64,000 bases of DNA from Ooceraea biroi (Eukaryota > Arthropoda > Insecta > Hymenoptera > Formicidae), in contig NC_039511.1 in the NCBI RefSeq assembly GCF_003672135.1, positions 16,208,464-16,272,463 on the forward strand, read 5' to 3'. Shown piece after piece: positions 23,356 to 34,796 of this stretch (position 1 is the stretch's first letter; each line of letters starts with the position of its first letter). Under the pieces are notes generated by a model. It searched no databases, was not told the DNA's origin, and saw nothing but the letters and a program-made list of their open reading frames with translations. Made by a program: the position numbers and the translations under genes.

Positions 23356-24012
23356 AGCGCCGCTATTTATTATTCTTCTTCCACTTCTTTTCCCGACTTA
23401 TCTTTATGTTATCGACGATATACATATACTGTACTTAACGATGCGTCATATTCTGACAACAATGGCATTATTGTCTCGCAGTCAATTTTAATGATAAAAT
23501 GAACGCATATTTTTCAGTAAAGACGAAAATTAGTTCTCTTAGGAATTTTATTGAAATATTTCATACGAATGTATCTGTGGATGTCTATGCAATGTTATTA
23601 TTGCGATAAGTTTCTCGAGTGAGACAGGTAGAACTATATATATTCTATTGGAATATATTGAGCTGTCTATTAATCTACTAAGTATTGGATTGTTTCTTTT
23701 CGCAAATGTTTTGCGGCCTATGCGAAAGCTTAAGCGAATCAAAGAACTTTTATGTGTGTTCGTAGAATTAAGCGCTTTGCAAACAATTTACGATCATTAA
23801 GTTAACGCGATATTTTTTTGTAACATGGGAAAAAGTTCACAAAGGTTTGCAACCTTTTGAATTTCCGCGAAAATGTCCCGCTAAACTAATGAGAATGTAT
23901 AGCTAATTCAAAACTTTTTGGTACGCGACTGATAAGGATTTGATGATAATGCATTAAAATGCACTGAAATGGATATTTGTCGTATCCTTTCTTCACGGAA
24001 AACAATGAAATA

Positions 24013-24049
24013 TTCTTCCCTATTAAAAAAATTTTTTAATAGGGAAGAA
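24013..24049. repeat. Perfect 18-bp-arm inverted repeat
   Basis: The left arm TTCTTCCCTATTAAAAAA (24013-24030) is exactly complementary to the right arm 24032-24049, with one base between. It is a near-perfect palindrome able to form a cruciform or RNA hairpin. Confidence 0.9.
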
Positions 24050-24211
24050 AATAAACGATGAATTGTATCGTACGCGAATAAATTATTTTCAAATTTTTAT
24101 TAATTTTATCATTTTTAAAGTAGTTACAAAAAGTAGATAAATTATTTAAAATGTCCATTTTTATTTATTTATTCCGACTGAACAATTTATCGTAATTTAG
24201 CAATTCAACAA

Positions 24212-24260
24212 ATAATGCGCATAAATACATATATGTATATTATATATTTATGCGCATTAT
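24212..24260. repeat. Perfect 16-bp-arm inverted repeat with 17-bp loop
   Basis: ATAATGCGCATAAATA at 24212-24227 is exactly complementary to 24245-24260. The loop is itself alternating TA/CA and partly self-complementary. Confidence 0.9.
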
Positions 24261-24999
24261 GTGCACAGCGTTGTTCGCGAATGTACTGGCGGATACTTAA
24301 GGATGTTGCGAGTAAACGTACCAACTGTATATCTAAGTAAGGATTTATCGTTATTAGAAATGCAGGGGTAAACTTAAAAAAGATGTCAAGTAGCTCGAAA
24401 AAATCCAAAATTATTTTTTTAATTGACATATACGGGATGATATGGGAATATCTCTCTCTGACGTGTAAGTTTATAAGATTTGAACGAAATTTATATATTC
24501 ATATAAATTGATGCACATGCGTTTAACTTCCTGTTAAATGCGCTAAATTCTCAGAATTATTCTTATGTCATCCTGCATATGCACATATATATATATACAT
24601 AAAAAAATATATATAAATAATTCAAATTTTCTATTATAATCGCAATAAAGATTATGTAATAACATTCCATCTGCGTATCTGATGGGAATGTCTACTTGCC
24701 TTGGATAATGATACATAATTTGTAAGCCGAATAATACGTGTGCAGTATGTCCAATAGACTTATTTAATAGTGATATTATTATTTATTTCTACTTCCAGAT
24801 GCTGTAATGTACAAAACTCTACATTTCAACATGTTCAGACATTTCAAATAATAAAATACCTGATGCTAACTGCCAAGTTTAATTACATTTGGCTCTTACT
24901 GACAATTGAAACTGTATTACACAGATCAATTGTGCAATATACGTTCCTTGTATCTCTTGTACTTATTTACATCGACATACAAGAACATATTTAATCACA

Positions 25000-25762
25000 C
25001 TATTCATGGATCTCCCATGGTTTTTCTAGCCGACGTTTGTCCCAAGGATTTGGAAATCTATATACATGCAGTTCCCTTAGAATAATTCCGCTCTTCTTCA
25101 CTTCTCCAACCAATAATTCATTTTTCTCTCCAGTTAGCGCGGGATCAACCTTCATCTCACATATTCCAGCCTCCAAGCAACGCTGTGCCAATACACGTCC
25201 AATGTTAATGTAAGCGGAACTGTCACTGCCTCTGAAACATATTTGTATTACATCGATAAATCAACCCATTGAATAAAAAATATGACAAACTGTATAAAAG
25301 ATATCGCAGATAATTTATCTAGGCCCTTTTCTTACCGATATAACTGCCTCCTCAATGCCCATTCTGCACTGGAAGCTGTTACGACCGGACCAAATTCAAA
25401 GTGGCGGACTTCTGCGATGATGTGACGAGGCTTCCTAACCACGGAGAGTCTACAAATTAAACGAAATAAAATGTTACAATCAAAATATCATTAATAAAAG
25501 CGTGCATACTGTAACTACAATTTTGAAAGATATTTAATGAATGAATGGTCATGGTGAACTCGTCTTACTTGTGCCAATACGCGTGTTCAGGTACGTTAAG
25601 ACCGTACCCGGCCGGTTTCCTCCCTATCCTTAGTCGCTCTAAATTCCGCGGATTTCGATTGATGATTTCCGTGCAAGCTTCAACCACTTCCGCGTTGCTG
25701 TGCATCCCTCTGTGTGCACAGAACGCGCGGGGGATGCCGGCGCGTATACTTGCCGGGTACAT
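25000..25762 (-). CDS. mRpL18: Mitochondrial ribosomal protein L18 (3 exons, 179 aa)
   Basis: Minus-strand exons in order are 25762-25569, 25449-25336 and 25231-25000. The N-terminus (MYPASIRAGIPRAFCAHRGM) looks like a mitochondrial presequence. The uL18m signature follows: NRNPRNLERL (residues 35-44), a basic LSVVRKPRH segment, and GRVLAQRCLEAGI in the last exon, all matching human MRPL18 in order and in length (about 180 aa). The protein binds 5S-related or structural RNA in the large mitoribosomal subunit and is reported to help rRNA import. In-frame codons upstream of 25762 lack an ATG before leaving the open frame, so this start is preferred. It is head-to-head with PHF12 across 787 bp. 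Confidence 0.95.
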
Positions 25763-26549
25763 TGTTGCTTGAACTAGTAGTTTTCGTATTGTGAACAACG
25801 GCGATTGTTAGTTTTGCGTATTTCAGTGCCGGCAATTATCGCCGCTCTCGATTTTCCCGATTGTCTCGATCTCACATGATACGAAAACAAAATTAGGAAG
25901 ATAGGTTAGGTTTTAAGTACGCAATATATATAAAATTTGTGAAACTAGGAAACCTGAATTGGTGACTTTCGTGACGTTTAGTGATTATTGGTATTAGTTA
26001 GGGATTATTTCATGAAGTGGCAATTATGAACGCGGGTAAATTGAATAAAATTAATTTCATACTTTTTAAATAACAGCTCGACAATACATATTGCATGCTT
26101 AGATATATCGCATCTATTAAATATGACAGAAACAATTTTGTATTTAAAATATTGTGTATATTTTACGTATTTTGTGTACATGATTACATATTTTTCTGCA
26201 AAATATTTTAGTGCTCCCAAATTATAACTGTGTGATTTACATACTTTTCGAATTACAGTTCGATTTCGATGAATCGGTAGATATAAGTAAATAAATAACG
26301 TTGACAGTAAAATTCTTATTCGTGTCGTCCGGCGGAGGCGTCATATTGATTTTTAGTTCACGTTTTCGGAAGAAGTACTGTCACAGATAGCGCTGTTAAC
26401 GCTGGTACCAATTTTTAACAGGCAAGTGACGGGATTCCTGGCCCAGGTGGGATGAGATGAATAAGGCTGAGAAGATGATTGCTAATTAATGAAGAGAGGA
26501 GACAGGCTTGCACATTCGTACATTCATAAAGTACCGGCACGTCTTCAAG
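25763..26549. promoter_or_regulatory. Shared divergent promoter region of mRpL18 and PHF12
   Basis: The 787 bp between the two divergent start codons must include both 5'UTRs and promoters. It has no obvious TATA arrangement. A short GC-richer patch at about 26325-26460 near PHF12 contrasts with the AT-rich centre. Confidence 0.35.
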
Positions 26550-29031
26550 ATGAGTACCGTCGAGTATGGTTTTCCAATGATAGGCGGATTGATGCCGGTA
26601 AGCGAAACAAGCACATTTACTAGTAATATATGATTTCTGTGAGAGATGAAGAAGAATGCATGTCGTTTAAGTCTCACCAATTCAAGCATCGCACTTGATG
26701 AATTAACCGTTACGAACTTAATTGGCTTCCCACCAGCAAATACAGGCTCTCATAGCACCGCCAGTGTCCGAGGACTCCAAGGCGAAAGCGAGGAAGGAGA
26801 AAGAGGAAAAGAAGCATCCGTACTTTAAGAGACGAGGCCGTGGTCACAATCGCGACTTCTGCGACGCCTGCAAAGATGGTGGCGAACTCATATGCTGCGA
26901 CAAGTGCCCAGCTTCTTACCACTTACAGTGCCAGTAATTACGTTTTCACGTGATCTCACTAGTTTCAATAGTTGGCTCAGCGGCGTTTGTTCGAGCTCCT
27001 CCTGTTTGTCGGGAACGCAAAACTTTGGAGTCTCGATTTTTCAGCTATCCCGCGGTGGATCCTACGGACATTCCCAATGGAGAATGGTTGTGCTATGCCT
27101 GTCGTTGTGCCTCGAAGAGGGAGCTTCTGGACAACAAAGGGAATGAGAAGAAGAAGAAATCCGCTCTGGAGATATTGGCACTGGCGGCTTCCTTGATAAA
27201 TCCAAGGGAGTTTGAGCTGCCCAAAGAGTTGCAATTGCCCATAATGTTTCCTGGAAGCAACAAAGTGGATTACGTGTCTGGCAGAAGGGGTAAACAACTG
27301 AGCTCCTCCTACAATAATTGTAAGTACAATGTAATTATAATCCTTTCAATCTTTTGTCTTCCTTCTTGTTCTTCCAATTTCTTTTCTTTGAAAAAAAGGA
27401 GATCAGAATATTTTGAAGTTATTATTAGATTTGTTTTTCGAGTTAATTTCGATACTTCTTGTGTTATTGTTTTCTCTTCCAGTTGGAAAAAGTCATTGCT
27501 TGGATAGTAATTTACTAGTCCCACTGCCGGCTCGTCTGTGTTACGAGTGTGGACGAAGTTGCAGGAAGGCACCGTTAATCGCGTGCGATTACTGCCCGCT
27601 ATACTTCCATCAGGACTGCCTGGATCCTCCACTAACCGCTTTCCCTATCGGCAGGTGGATGTGCCCGAATCATCCGAATCACTTCATAGATCAGAATCTG
27701 CTGACCTCTTGCAGAGTAACGGAGCGCATAAAGCTCTGGGACAGGTACGCGAATCAACGAATAGACCAGCACACGGTGAAACTGGACTTCCTGCGTAAAG
27801 CACGTACTGCCAATCCGCTGTTCCGTACGAAGGTGAGACTGGAAGGCCGCCCGAGAATAAAAGTTCCTTACAGCATAAAGTACCAGTACGAGAACCCACC
27901 GGAACTAGATCCCGTACGCTTCTATCAAGATAGCCTTGTGTGGCCTGTAAAAAATACCGCGAACGAAGATAAGCAGCGTGCGAATGTTGAAAAAACGGGC
28001 GATAGTAAAGACAATTGCATAGGAAATAAGGAAGTTGAGGGGACTAATGAAGTAAGGAGGAAAGGGGAGGAATGTAATGCAGCTGTAGATGAAAAACGCG
28101 ATCAGCAGAAAACTGCGGACGTGAATGAATGCACGAGCAAAACGAAGGGTCGTGAAACCGCGACGGACAGCTCGAAGGAACGCAGCAATCTAGAATTTCA
28201 CGCGAGATACCGCGGTTGCACTATTAAAGAAGGTATCCAATTGTTGGAGAGGCCGGTACTGGAGGCGCTCGCGCAACAGAGATTGGAGCAGATATTAAAT
28301 CCAGATGGAGAGAATTATGAAACAATAAATTGTCGTAGAAGAGCTAGAGCTGCATTATTTTCTTTAAGTCCTAAGCCTAATCAACCAGCTTTCATGACTT
28401 GTAGGACCTTCGTTATCGGCAACGGCCCGAACTGCGATTTAGTTCTGTCCAAATACGGCAGCTGCGGATTCACATCTTCCAAACATGCGATTATATTTTT
28501 CGACGAGGTAAGTGCGAACGGCGTTTAGATTTATTACAGCACTGGCTTGTGAAATTAAGGCAATCTGTGTAGATTTTTAAGGAAAAAGATATCATCCAGC
28601 GCGCCATCGTCATCTCACTGGTACTGGTGTCTCTGTTGCAGGTGACAAAACGCTACGAGTTACTCAATTATAGCGAATACGGGACAGTAGTAGACAGTGT
28701 ACTGTATTCCTGCGATTATACTCGCGTTTTAGACGAACAAGTAAAAGAGGAACAGACTGATAAAACGATGCACATCACTAAGGAGGAAGAGACTTCAGAG
28801 ATAATAAAAACTATTCTGCACAAGGAGGAAACGGCTTGTGTGGAGGAATACGCACACGACAGCGAGAAGATGCATTCGTGCAAATGCATCACCAAACGCG
28901 ACCAAACGACAATTTGCGGGCACTTGGAGGAAGGATGGGAGGGAAGTGCGGTCATCGAGCACGGTTCAGTTATTACTTTTGGATGTCTAATGTTCGTATT
29001 TCATACATTGAATGTGTATGTAGAAAGATGA
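26550..29031 (+). CDS. PHF12: PHF12 (Pf1) chromatin reader, PHD-PHD-FHA (5 exons, 644 aa)
   Basis: Exons are 26550-26597, 26737-26933, 27045-27319, 27483-28507 and 28642-29031. The N-terminus has GGLMPQIQALIAPP, the Sin3-interacting start of PHF12. PHD1 (about residues 58-101) reads CDACKDGGELICCDKCPASY then EWLCYAC; PHD2 (about 193-238) has CDYCPLYFHQDCLDPPLTA then RWMCPNH. A charged linker follows, then a C-terminal FHA domain (about 475-640) with IGNGPNCDLVLSKYG, SSKHAIIFFDE, KRYELLNYSEYGTVVDSVLY and a late GWEGSAVIEHGS segment. The same order is found in human PHF12, which has a much longer linker (about 1000 aa in total). Family role: subunit of a Sin3-HDAC complex with MRG15 that deacetylates transcribed chromatin. 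The first PHD has HYPAVDP where homologues usually have a PPL-type loop. Confidence 0.94.
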
Positions 29032-29253
29032 AATAATTGTATTGTAAATATCTGATATTGTACAGTTTTGTAAATCTCTCTCAGTAAGGAGTATTATAAC
29101 TTAAAGAATTCTTCTTTAATTAATTACTGGGATTATGCGGTATATTTTTGTTTTGTATTCATTAATTAAAGATGTATGTGCCAAACGTATCATATTTAAT
29201 CTAGAATTAACCTAAAGTCGATATAGCTTTCTCTTTTTTACAAAATGGTCGGT

Positions 29254-30307
29254 TTAATTTTCTGCGTCATTGGACGGTTCCTCAAAATCTCTCTGCTTTA
29301 CATCCTCATCTTCGCCATAATTCATAATAACATCAATGTACAATCTAACATCTGCCACGCTTTCTTCATCCTTGATATTCAACGGCAGAAAACGTACCAA
29401 GCTGTAATCTGTTACAAGTTTACCAATAGTTTCTGTAAGACGAAGGTACTTCTTATCCCACTTGTCCCATTCCGCGTCCGATAACAGATTATTTACGTCA
29501 GGTTCCGTAAAGCTCTCCAGTTTCTTCTGTGCCCTCTTTGACAATAAGTCGGTCTTGTTAAGAACATTAACGTGTGGAATAGCTAGGTTTACCATCACGC
29601 TGAGGGCAGCGAGAGAACCTGACAGAAATTTTGGCGCGTCTACCATGAACTGGACATCCAATAAAAATACACCACATATTCGAAAATCCAGATTTTGCAG
29701 CACTTTTATAAAATCTCGCATAATCGTCAGATGAGTGTACAATTCAAGTTGCCCTGGACAATCAAATATCATGTAACACTCACTCCTGTCATTTAATTTC
29801 TCTTGCAGCCATGAGATGTTCTCAATTAGGTATCTGTAGGGAGAATAATTTTACTAATGTAAAATAATTTACAAAGATAATATAAACACCCACAAATGTA
29901 TAGAAACAAAAATATATGCAAGTGCATATCATGTATACATAGGATAAACAAATATGACTTACTCCATGCAGAATATAAGTCCACCGTTAGGCCCAAAGTT
30001 TAAATCCTCATCTTCCATGACATCATCTAATTGAATAAGTTCTCTTATATCAACGGACGGTTCGTAATCAAAATGTTCCGCTGCAGGATCCAAGTTTACA
30101 ATCTCTACTGTCCTCCTTGCGTCGGCAAAATGTTGTTGCATGACGGAGCAGTAAGTAGACTTGAAAAGATGACACGTTCAATGTTTATATAGTTATTTCG
30201 TTAAACAGATATTAATGTTCAACTCGTATAAGCTTAGTAGAGGATGAATGACATGTACTTACCTTGCCGCTACCGGCCGGACCCATCACTAACTGAGCGT
30301 ACCTCAT
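29254..30307 (-). CDS. GPN3: GPN3 GPN-loop GTPase (3 exons, 273 aa)
   Basis: Minus-strand exons in order are 30307-30263, 30159-29963 and 29833-29254. The P-loop GPAGSGKST (residues 9-17) is interrupted by intron 1 right after Lys15. Further motifs are NLDPAAEHF (37-45), the diagnostic FGPNGG loop (70-75), DCPGQ (105-109) and NKTD (173-176). SLVRFLPLNIKDEES and NYGEDEDV fit GPN3 rather than GPN1 or GPN2. GPN3 forms a heterodimer with GPN1 and is needed for RNA polymerase II assembly and nuclear import. It converges with PHF12, whose stop codon is only 223 bp away. Length is close to human GPN3 (284 aa). Nothing is missing. Confidence 0.96.
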
Positions 30308-30509
30308 TTCGAAAATAATTACAAGAAAAACCTTTAATATTGTTAGTTAGGAGTAGGTTAGTTAGGGAAACCAAATATGTATTCGAATATTATTTCAGAG
30401 GCTGATGTCTATTCATGACAAACGTCTTTGTTTTGCGCATATTCAACACTGATCAATTCAACGCAACGTGCGCAAACAGAATGACAACAGTGATCATCAT
30501 TAAACTAAG

Positions 30510-30585
30510 AGTGCGGTCCACTTAGCGCTACAAATGCATCAAAATGCACTTCTTTGGAAGCATTTGTAGCGTTAAACGGAGCACA
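30510..30585. mobile_element. Short snap-back (MITE-like) element
   Basis: The left arm about 30510-30536 (AGTGCGGTCCACTTAGCGCT then ACAAATGC) pairs with the right arm about 30560-30585 (GCATTTGTAGCGTTAAACGG then AGCACA). The innermost 11 bp, GCTACAAATGC, pair perfectly and the outer part imperfectly, around a 23-bp loop. Size and structure resemble the foldback elements common in insect intergenic DNA. Calling it mobile is an inference. Confidence 0.45.
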
Positions 30586-30701
30586 TGAAAAGCATAACAA
30601 GATAAAGAAAAAAATTGGAGGTGCGAATAAATCTTTGCGTAATACTACTAACTCATTTTCTAATCGAAGATGGTAAAGGCGTGTAATGGATGATTGTAGA
30701 A

Positions 30702-30737
30702 ATAATTAATATTATTTTTAAAAATAATATTAATTAT
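30702..30737. repeat. Perfect 36-bp palindrome
   Basis: ATAATTAATATTATTTTT (30702-30719) is followed directly by its exact complement (30720-30737) with no spacer. Confidence 0.9.
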
Positions 30738-30906
30738 GCCTCAGCCCTCAGGCTTGGACAAGTTTGGATATTATCGAATTAACAAGTCGCGTAAAAATAT
30801 ATTGCACTTGTAACACATCACGTTTTTATTATTACATGTTACATGTTCATAGATTAGAAATGTGTCATTTTTAATTTAATTACAGCGAAATTAATTTCTG
30901 TATCGT

Positions 30907-32481
30907 TTAAGTTTGCACTACAACTTCTTTGTTACTGACTGCTATCACTTCTTCTCGCTCCATCACTAGCTTTTCCAAATTACTTGGCAAGTCCAATCCA
31001 ATTAATCGAGTCAACACACTTCTCTTCGGTATGCCAGCATCTTTCCTCTTTTTTCGTTGGGCATTCAATTTCTTCTTTGGCTTGCTTCTTTCTTTCTGTT
31101 CCTGGTGACGAATATGCTCTATCAATTTCTGTTTTGACGAGAATCTGAAGGAGCACATATCACAGACAAATTTTTCTCCGAGATGTTTAACCCTCACATG
31201 GCACTCCAAATTCGATTTGAAGTAATAAGTTCTCTGACATCCATCGTACGGACACGGTATAACCGTTCTGTTCTCAGAATGTATTTTAGAATGAGTCCTC
31301 AGGTTAGTTTTATTGAGGAAAACCTTGTCACAGCTGGTACATTTGTGCTCTGAAAATTAAAAGGCAGTCTTTCATTTAAGTCTATCACTTTAATTGCTTA
31401 TACAATATTTATACTAATTATTTTAATAAATTACGTATAAAATATTTACAGATATATTTCGTTAACTACTATTTTACCTGTTACATGCTTCACCTTTTTG
31501 TGCGCACATAAAAGAAGCCACTTATTGAACACTTCCGAGCACTCAGGCACTGGACACGGATAAGTCTTGCTCCCCTCATGCATTTTTTCATGCTGTCTTA
31601 ACCGAGAATTATTCGCAAAAGTCTTTTTACATTTGTCACACTTGTAAATCTCAGATTTATGATGCGTGATCTGGTGCCTGATAAGCTGAGACTTTTTATT
31701 GAAAGTTTCGCTGCATTCCTTGCAGGAAATCTGTGCGTCCGTACTATGCACTCGTTTGTAATGACGTTTCAAATTGTGAAGATTACTGATCGCCAGTGAG
31801 CATACCGTGCATCTGGAAATGAAATAATATGTGGATAGATCCTAAAAAAAAGCAAATCCATAACATTCATCTATCAATATTGATACCTACTTGTACATTT
31901 TCTTTGTAGCATTATGGGTTTCCAAGTGCCTTTTCAAGTGGGTAGAATTGGTATAAGATTTTGTACATCCCTCATGCTGACACTTGTAAGGTTTCTGTCG
32001 AATAGTATTGTATTAGTATCATTTAATATCACTATCGTGTAGTTACTTATGTAATTTAATTCCTAACACTTATTAATTTGTAGATGTTACATTTAAATAG
32101 TTGAAAATTAAATTAAAATGATGTTAAAGACATATAGACATAAATTATATTTTTGCCAAATTAAAATAACTCTGAAACTTGAATGCTTGTTATAAAACTT
32201 TACATTCAACTAAGCTAAACGCGGAAACAATTGGTATTAAATATAATGTTTAGCCTAGTTCAATACAGAAAAATAAGGGACATGATATTTATGATGTATA
32301 CCTCTCCAGTATGCAATCGTATATGCCTCTGTAATCTGGAAGGCCGAAAGAATGCTGCATGGCAGTCAGGATAAGTACATTTATACTTTTTTTCACTTTC
32401 TTCACTAGAAATGTCAACGTTAGACTCATTTTGAAGATCAGATGAGATATTATCACTATCGTCTTGCGTTCCTTGACCCAT
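30907..32481 (-). CDS. GTF3A: Transcription factor IIIA, nine C2H2 zinc fingers (4 exons, 353 aa)
   Basis: Minus-strand exons in order are 32481-32302, 31994-31891, 31812-31478 and 31349-30907. An acidic, Ser-rich leader of about 32 residues is followed by nine C2H2 fingers: CTYPDCHAAFFRPSRLQRH, CQHEGCTKSYTNSTHLKRH, CTVCSLAISNLHNLKRH, CKECSETFNKKSQLIRH, CDKCKKTFANNSRLRQH, CPVPECSEVFNKWLLLCAH, CTSCDKVFLNKTNLRTH, CPYDGCQRTYYFKSNLECH and CDMCSFRFSSKQKLIEH. Nine fingers, the CxxxxC/CxxC alternation and the basic tail KRSVLTRLIGL (compare KRSLASRLTGY in human GTF3A) identify TFIIIA. It binds the 5S rRNA gene internal control region to start RNA polymerase III assembly and also binds 5S rRNA. TFIIIA diverges fast, so orthology is by architecture. 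Confidence 0.88.
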
Positions 32482-34574
32482 TTTAATGTAGATACGTTAG
32501 CTAAATGGTAATATTCATATTTATAATCAAATCTAGACTTTTAATATATGATATCAAATGTAGATTGCTTATTGAAATAACATAAAAAAGATTAAAGTAA
32601 TATTGATATTAAAATAATTAAAAATATCAAAATAATATTAGAATAAGCTATTTCTTAAACTTGACTATTCTTTTTATTAGACAAATTGTTTTGATACTCA
32701 CTCATGCAGTTACTGCAAATATATTTTCAAAAATACAAAAAATTCTTTCCTTTCATATATGTAATTTTCATATATGTAATCTATATATATATTTGAGTAT
32801 ATAAAACAGACACGGCAATTAAAATTGTCTCTTTCAAATCATGCATAAAGTTAATTGATAAAAAGATTATCCATGTGTCACGGTATTAAAGAGGTTATAG
32901 CAGAGCGGCACGTGCAAATATGTGAATTCTATGGCCGGTGTTTATAGTCCGTAAAGTCCGTTCGGATGTTAAGATCGTCGTAGATAATTTCTTAAGATAT
33001 TTATTAGCCAATCAGATAGCTGTATTAGTATCTACAAGGTATAATAGATGGCATCCCACTCCGTAGCCTGTCCGCTTTTTCCATCCACACATGTATGTAC
33101 ATACACTAAATAAGTGCACACACAGTACATTCGTGTTAAAAAAAATAATCAGACGCATGGTGCGCTTGCTAAAATTAGGTCGCTGAAAACCATAATTGTA
33201 TTCTATGGGGTATCGATGTGCAGTACAAAAACGCGTATGTTTTTTTATGACTTATCAATCGGACACGATATATATGTATATACATTGATCGATGAAATCA
33301 TTTTTACCGTACATATTTTTTATTTATTATTTATAAAGTCTTGTCCAATTGCGAAAATTTTACGAAAACCCGCTGGACTTTCGCTCATGGTGTATCCGTC
33401 TCGGAGAAACTTTCGCGCGGCTGCGTGCTCACATATTGCGAGGCTTATTTCTCTTATTTTAACTTTTAGGACGCGTTCCCGTAATTCAACTATTAAAAGA
33501 CTGGGTACTCTACATGTATTTGGCGAACGGGATTTGCAGAATGGCGTGACACGTGACGTATGAATGAAATGAACTTGGAGTCGGTCGTATCAATTTTATT
33601 ACGAGACCGGTGTTGACCTGGCAAGAAAATTGATAGAGGCATTTCAGGACAGCGCAGACCCTCAAGAAAGACATCGATATTTTTATCGATCGAAATGTCG
33701 TTGGTGGAGCGTTCCCAGCCAACACAAGCGTCATAAAATCGTTTGGGAGGTGTCCTACTTTTCGAGATGTGTTTTGGGCGTCTTTACGATGTCTTTGCAT
33801 GCTCGTTCCTGCTACCTAACCAGTATTATTACTTTTTATTACTATTAGCATCATTATTATTATTATCATAAGAAGCAAAAAAACGAGCGATTAAATTGAA
33901 GACTTGAACGATCGCTCAATGACCCATATATATAATAATATTTCAGGCAAACTCTGTATAAGCTCCAACTGAATCTTACAATTTCCATGACTCGCTTCTA
34001 ACTTTTCCTTCCGCAATAAAATACGAAAAAATGATTATCCACTTCCGAGCGTTGCGTTTCGACAGCTGGAGCCGCGAATTTGCCAAGGGGAGAGCTCGCA
34101 GTCGGAGAGAAGGGCGGAGGTCGCGTTTGCACGAGAGAGAGAGGGACGGAGATGATCAAACGCTAGCTATTTCGTCCTACTCAGAGATTGTTGGGAGCTA
34201 CGGGCCACGTGATCAGGCGAGCAGAATCCGCGCGGTCCACCGAAGATCTAAATCCGTCCGAGCCGAGGAAGAAGAAGAAGAAGAAGCAGAAGCAGGAGAA
34301 GAAGAAGAGGAAAAGGAGGCACCGCGTCGACCTACGCGAGTGCAGAGATAGCAGTCCATAATTGCCCGCGGCTTACGGCGGATCGTCCGTTCAGAGGAAT
34401 CGCGCGGGTGCGAGTGCGAGATTCGCCGCGTACCTTCCGCCCGCTCGCTCGCGCGCGACCATCGCTCGGGGTGGATTCTTCTTTTCGCATCTCGCTTCAT
34501 CCCTCCCCCCCTCCCGGAGAGGCGAACGCGCCGCACGCTGTGGCGGCGATTCGCTGTAAGGTCGTCCCAGGAAC
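32482..34574. other. Divergent space between TFIIIA and the MLCK-family kinase
   Basis: Bases 32482-33400 are AT-rich. From about 34040 the sequence turns GC-rich with a GAA/GAG run (34264-34315), probably the promoter and 5'UTR of the kinase. No independent gene is supported. The frames at 33114-33563 and 34031-34719 lack recognisable protein features. Confidence 0.35.
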
Positions 34575-34765
34575 ATGATCCGTGTGGACGAGTCCGACCC
34601 GGTCGGAGGTAAGACGGGAGGATTATAGACGTGGTAATCGCCGACGAAACAATGCGGCGGGGGTGCGGAGCGGAGTGGAGATTCGGGAATTCGAGAAACG
34701 CGGGAGATGCGGAACGCACGCGCCTGTCAGCGTGGATTCCGAGACCAGCGCGGGTCCATTAGCGA

Positions 34766-34796
<31 letters not shown>

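Larger units (their letters stand above)
23356..24999. other. Wnt5 3' region and space before mRpL18
   Basis: AT-rich, with two strong hairpins at 24013-24049 and 24212-24260 and AATAAA-type words near 24075. No coding gene is supported. The Wnt5 and mRpL18 genes converge here. Confidence 0.4.
30308..30906. other. Space between GPN3 and TFIIIA with two foldback sequences
   Basis: This stretch between two minus-strand genes contains a short snap-back element (30510-30585) and a perfect 36-bp palindrome (30702-30737). It must include the GPN3 promoter and TFIIIA 3'UTR. Confidence 0.45.

Noticed and set aside
25763..25798. Upstream extension of mRpL18 to 25798
   Set aside because: The codon at 25796-25798 is TTG, not ATG; the first ATG in frame is at 25762 and gives a normal targeting peptide.
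34213..34719. 168-codon minus-strand frame opposite the kinase first exon
   Set aside because: It is the complement of a GAA-rich 5'UTR (poly-Ser stretch) and overlaps the supported coding exon on the other strand.
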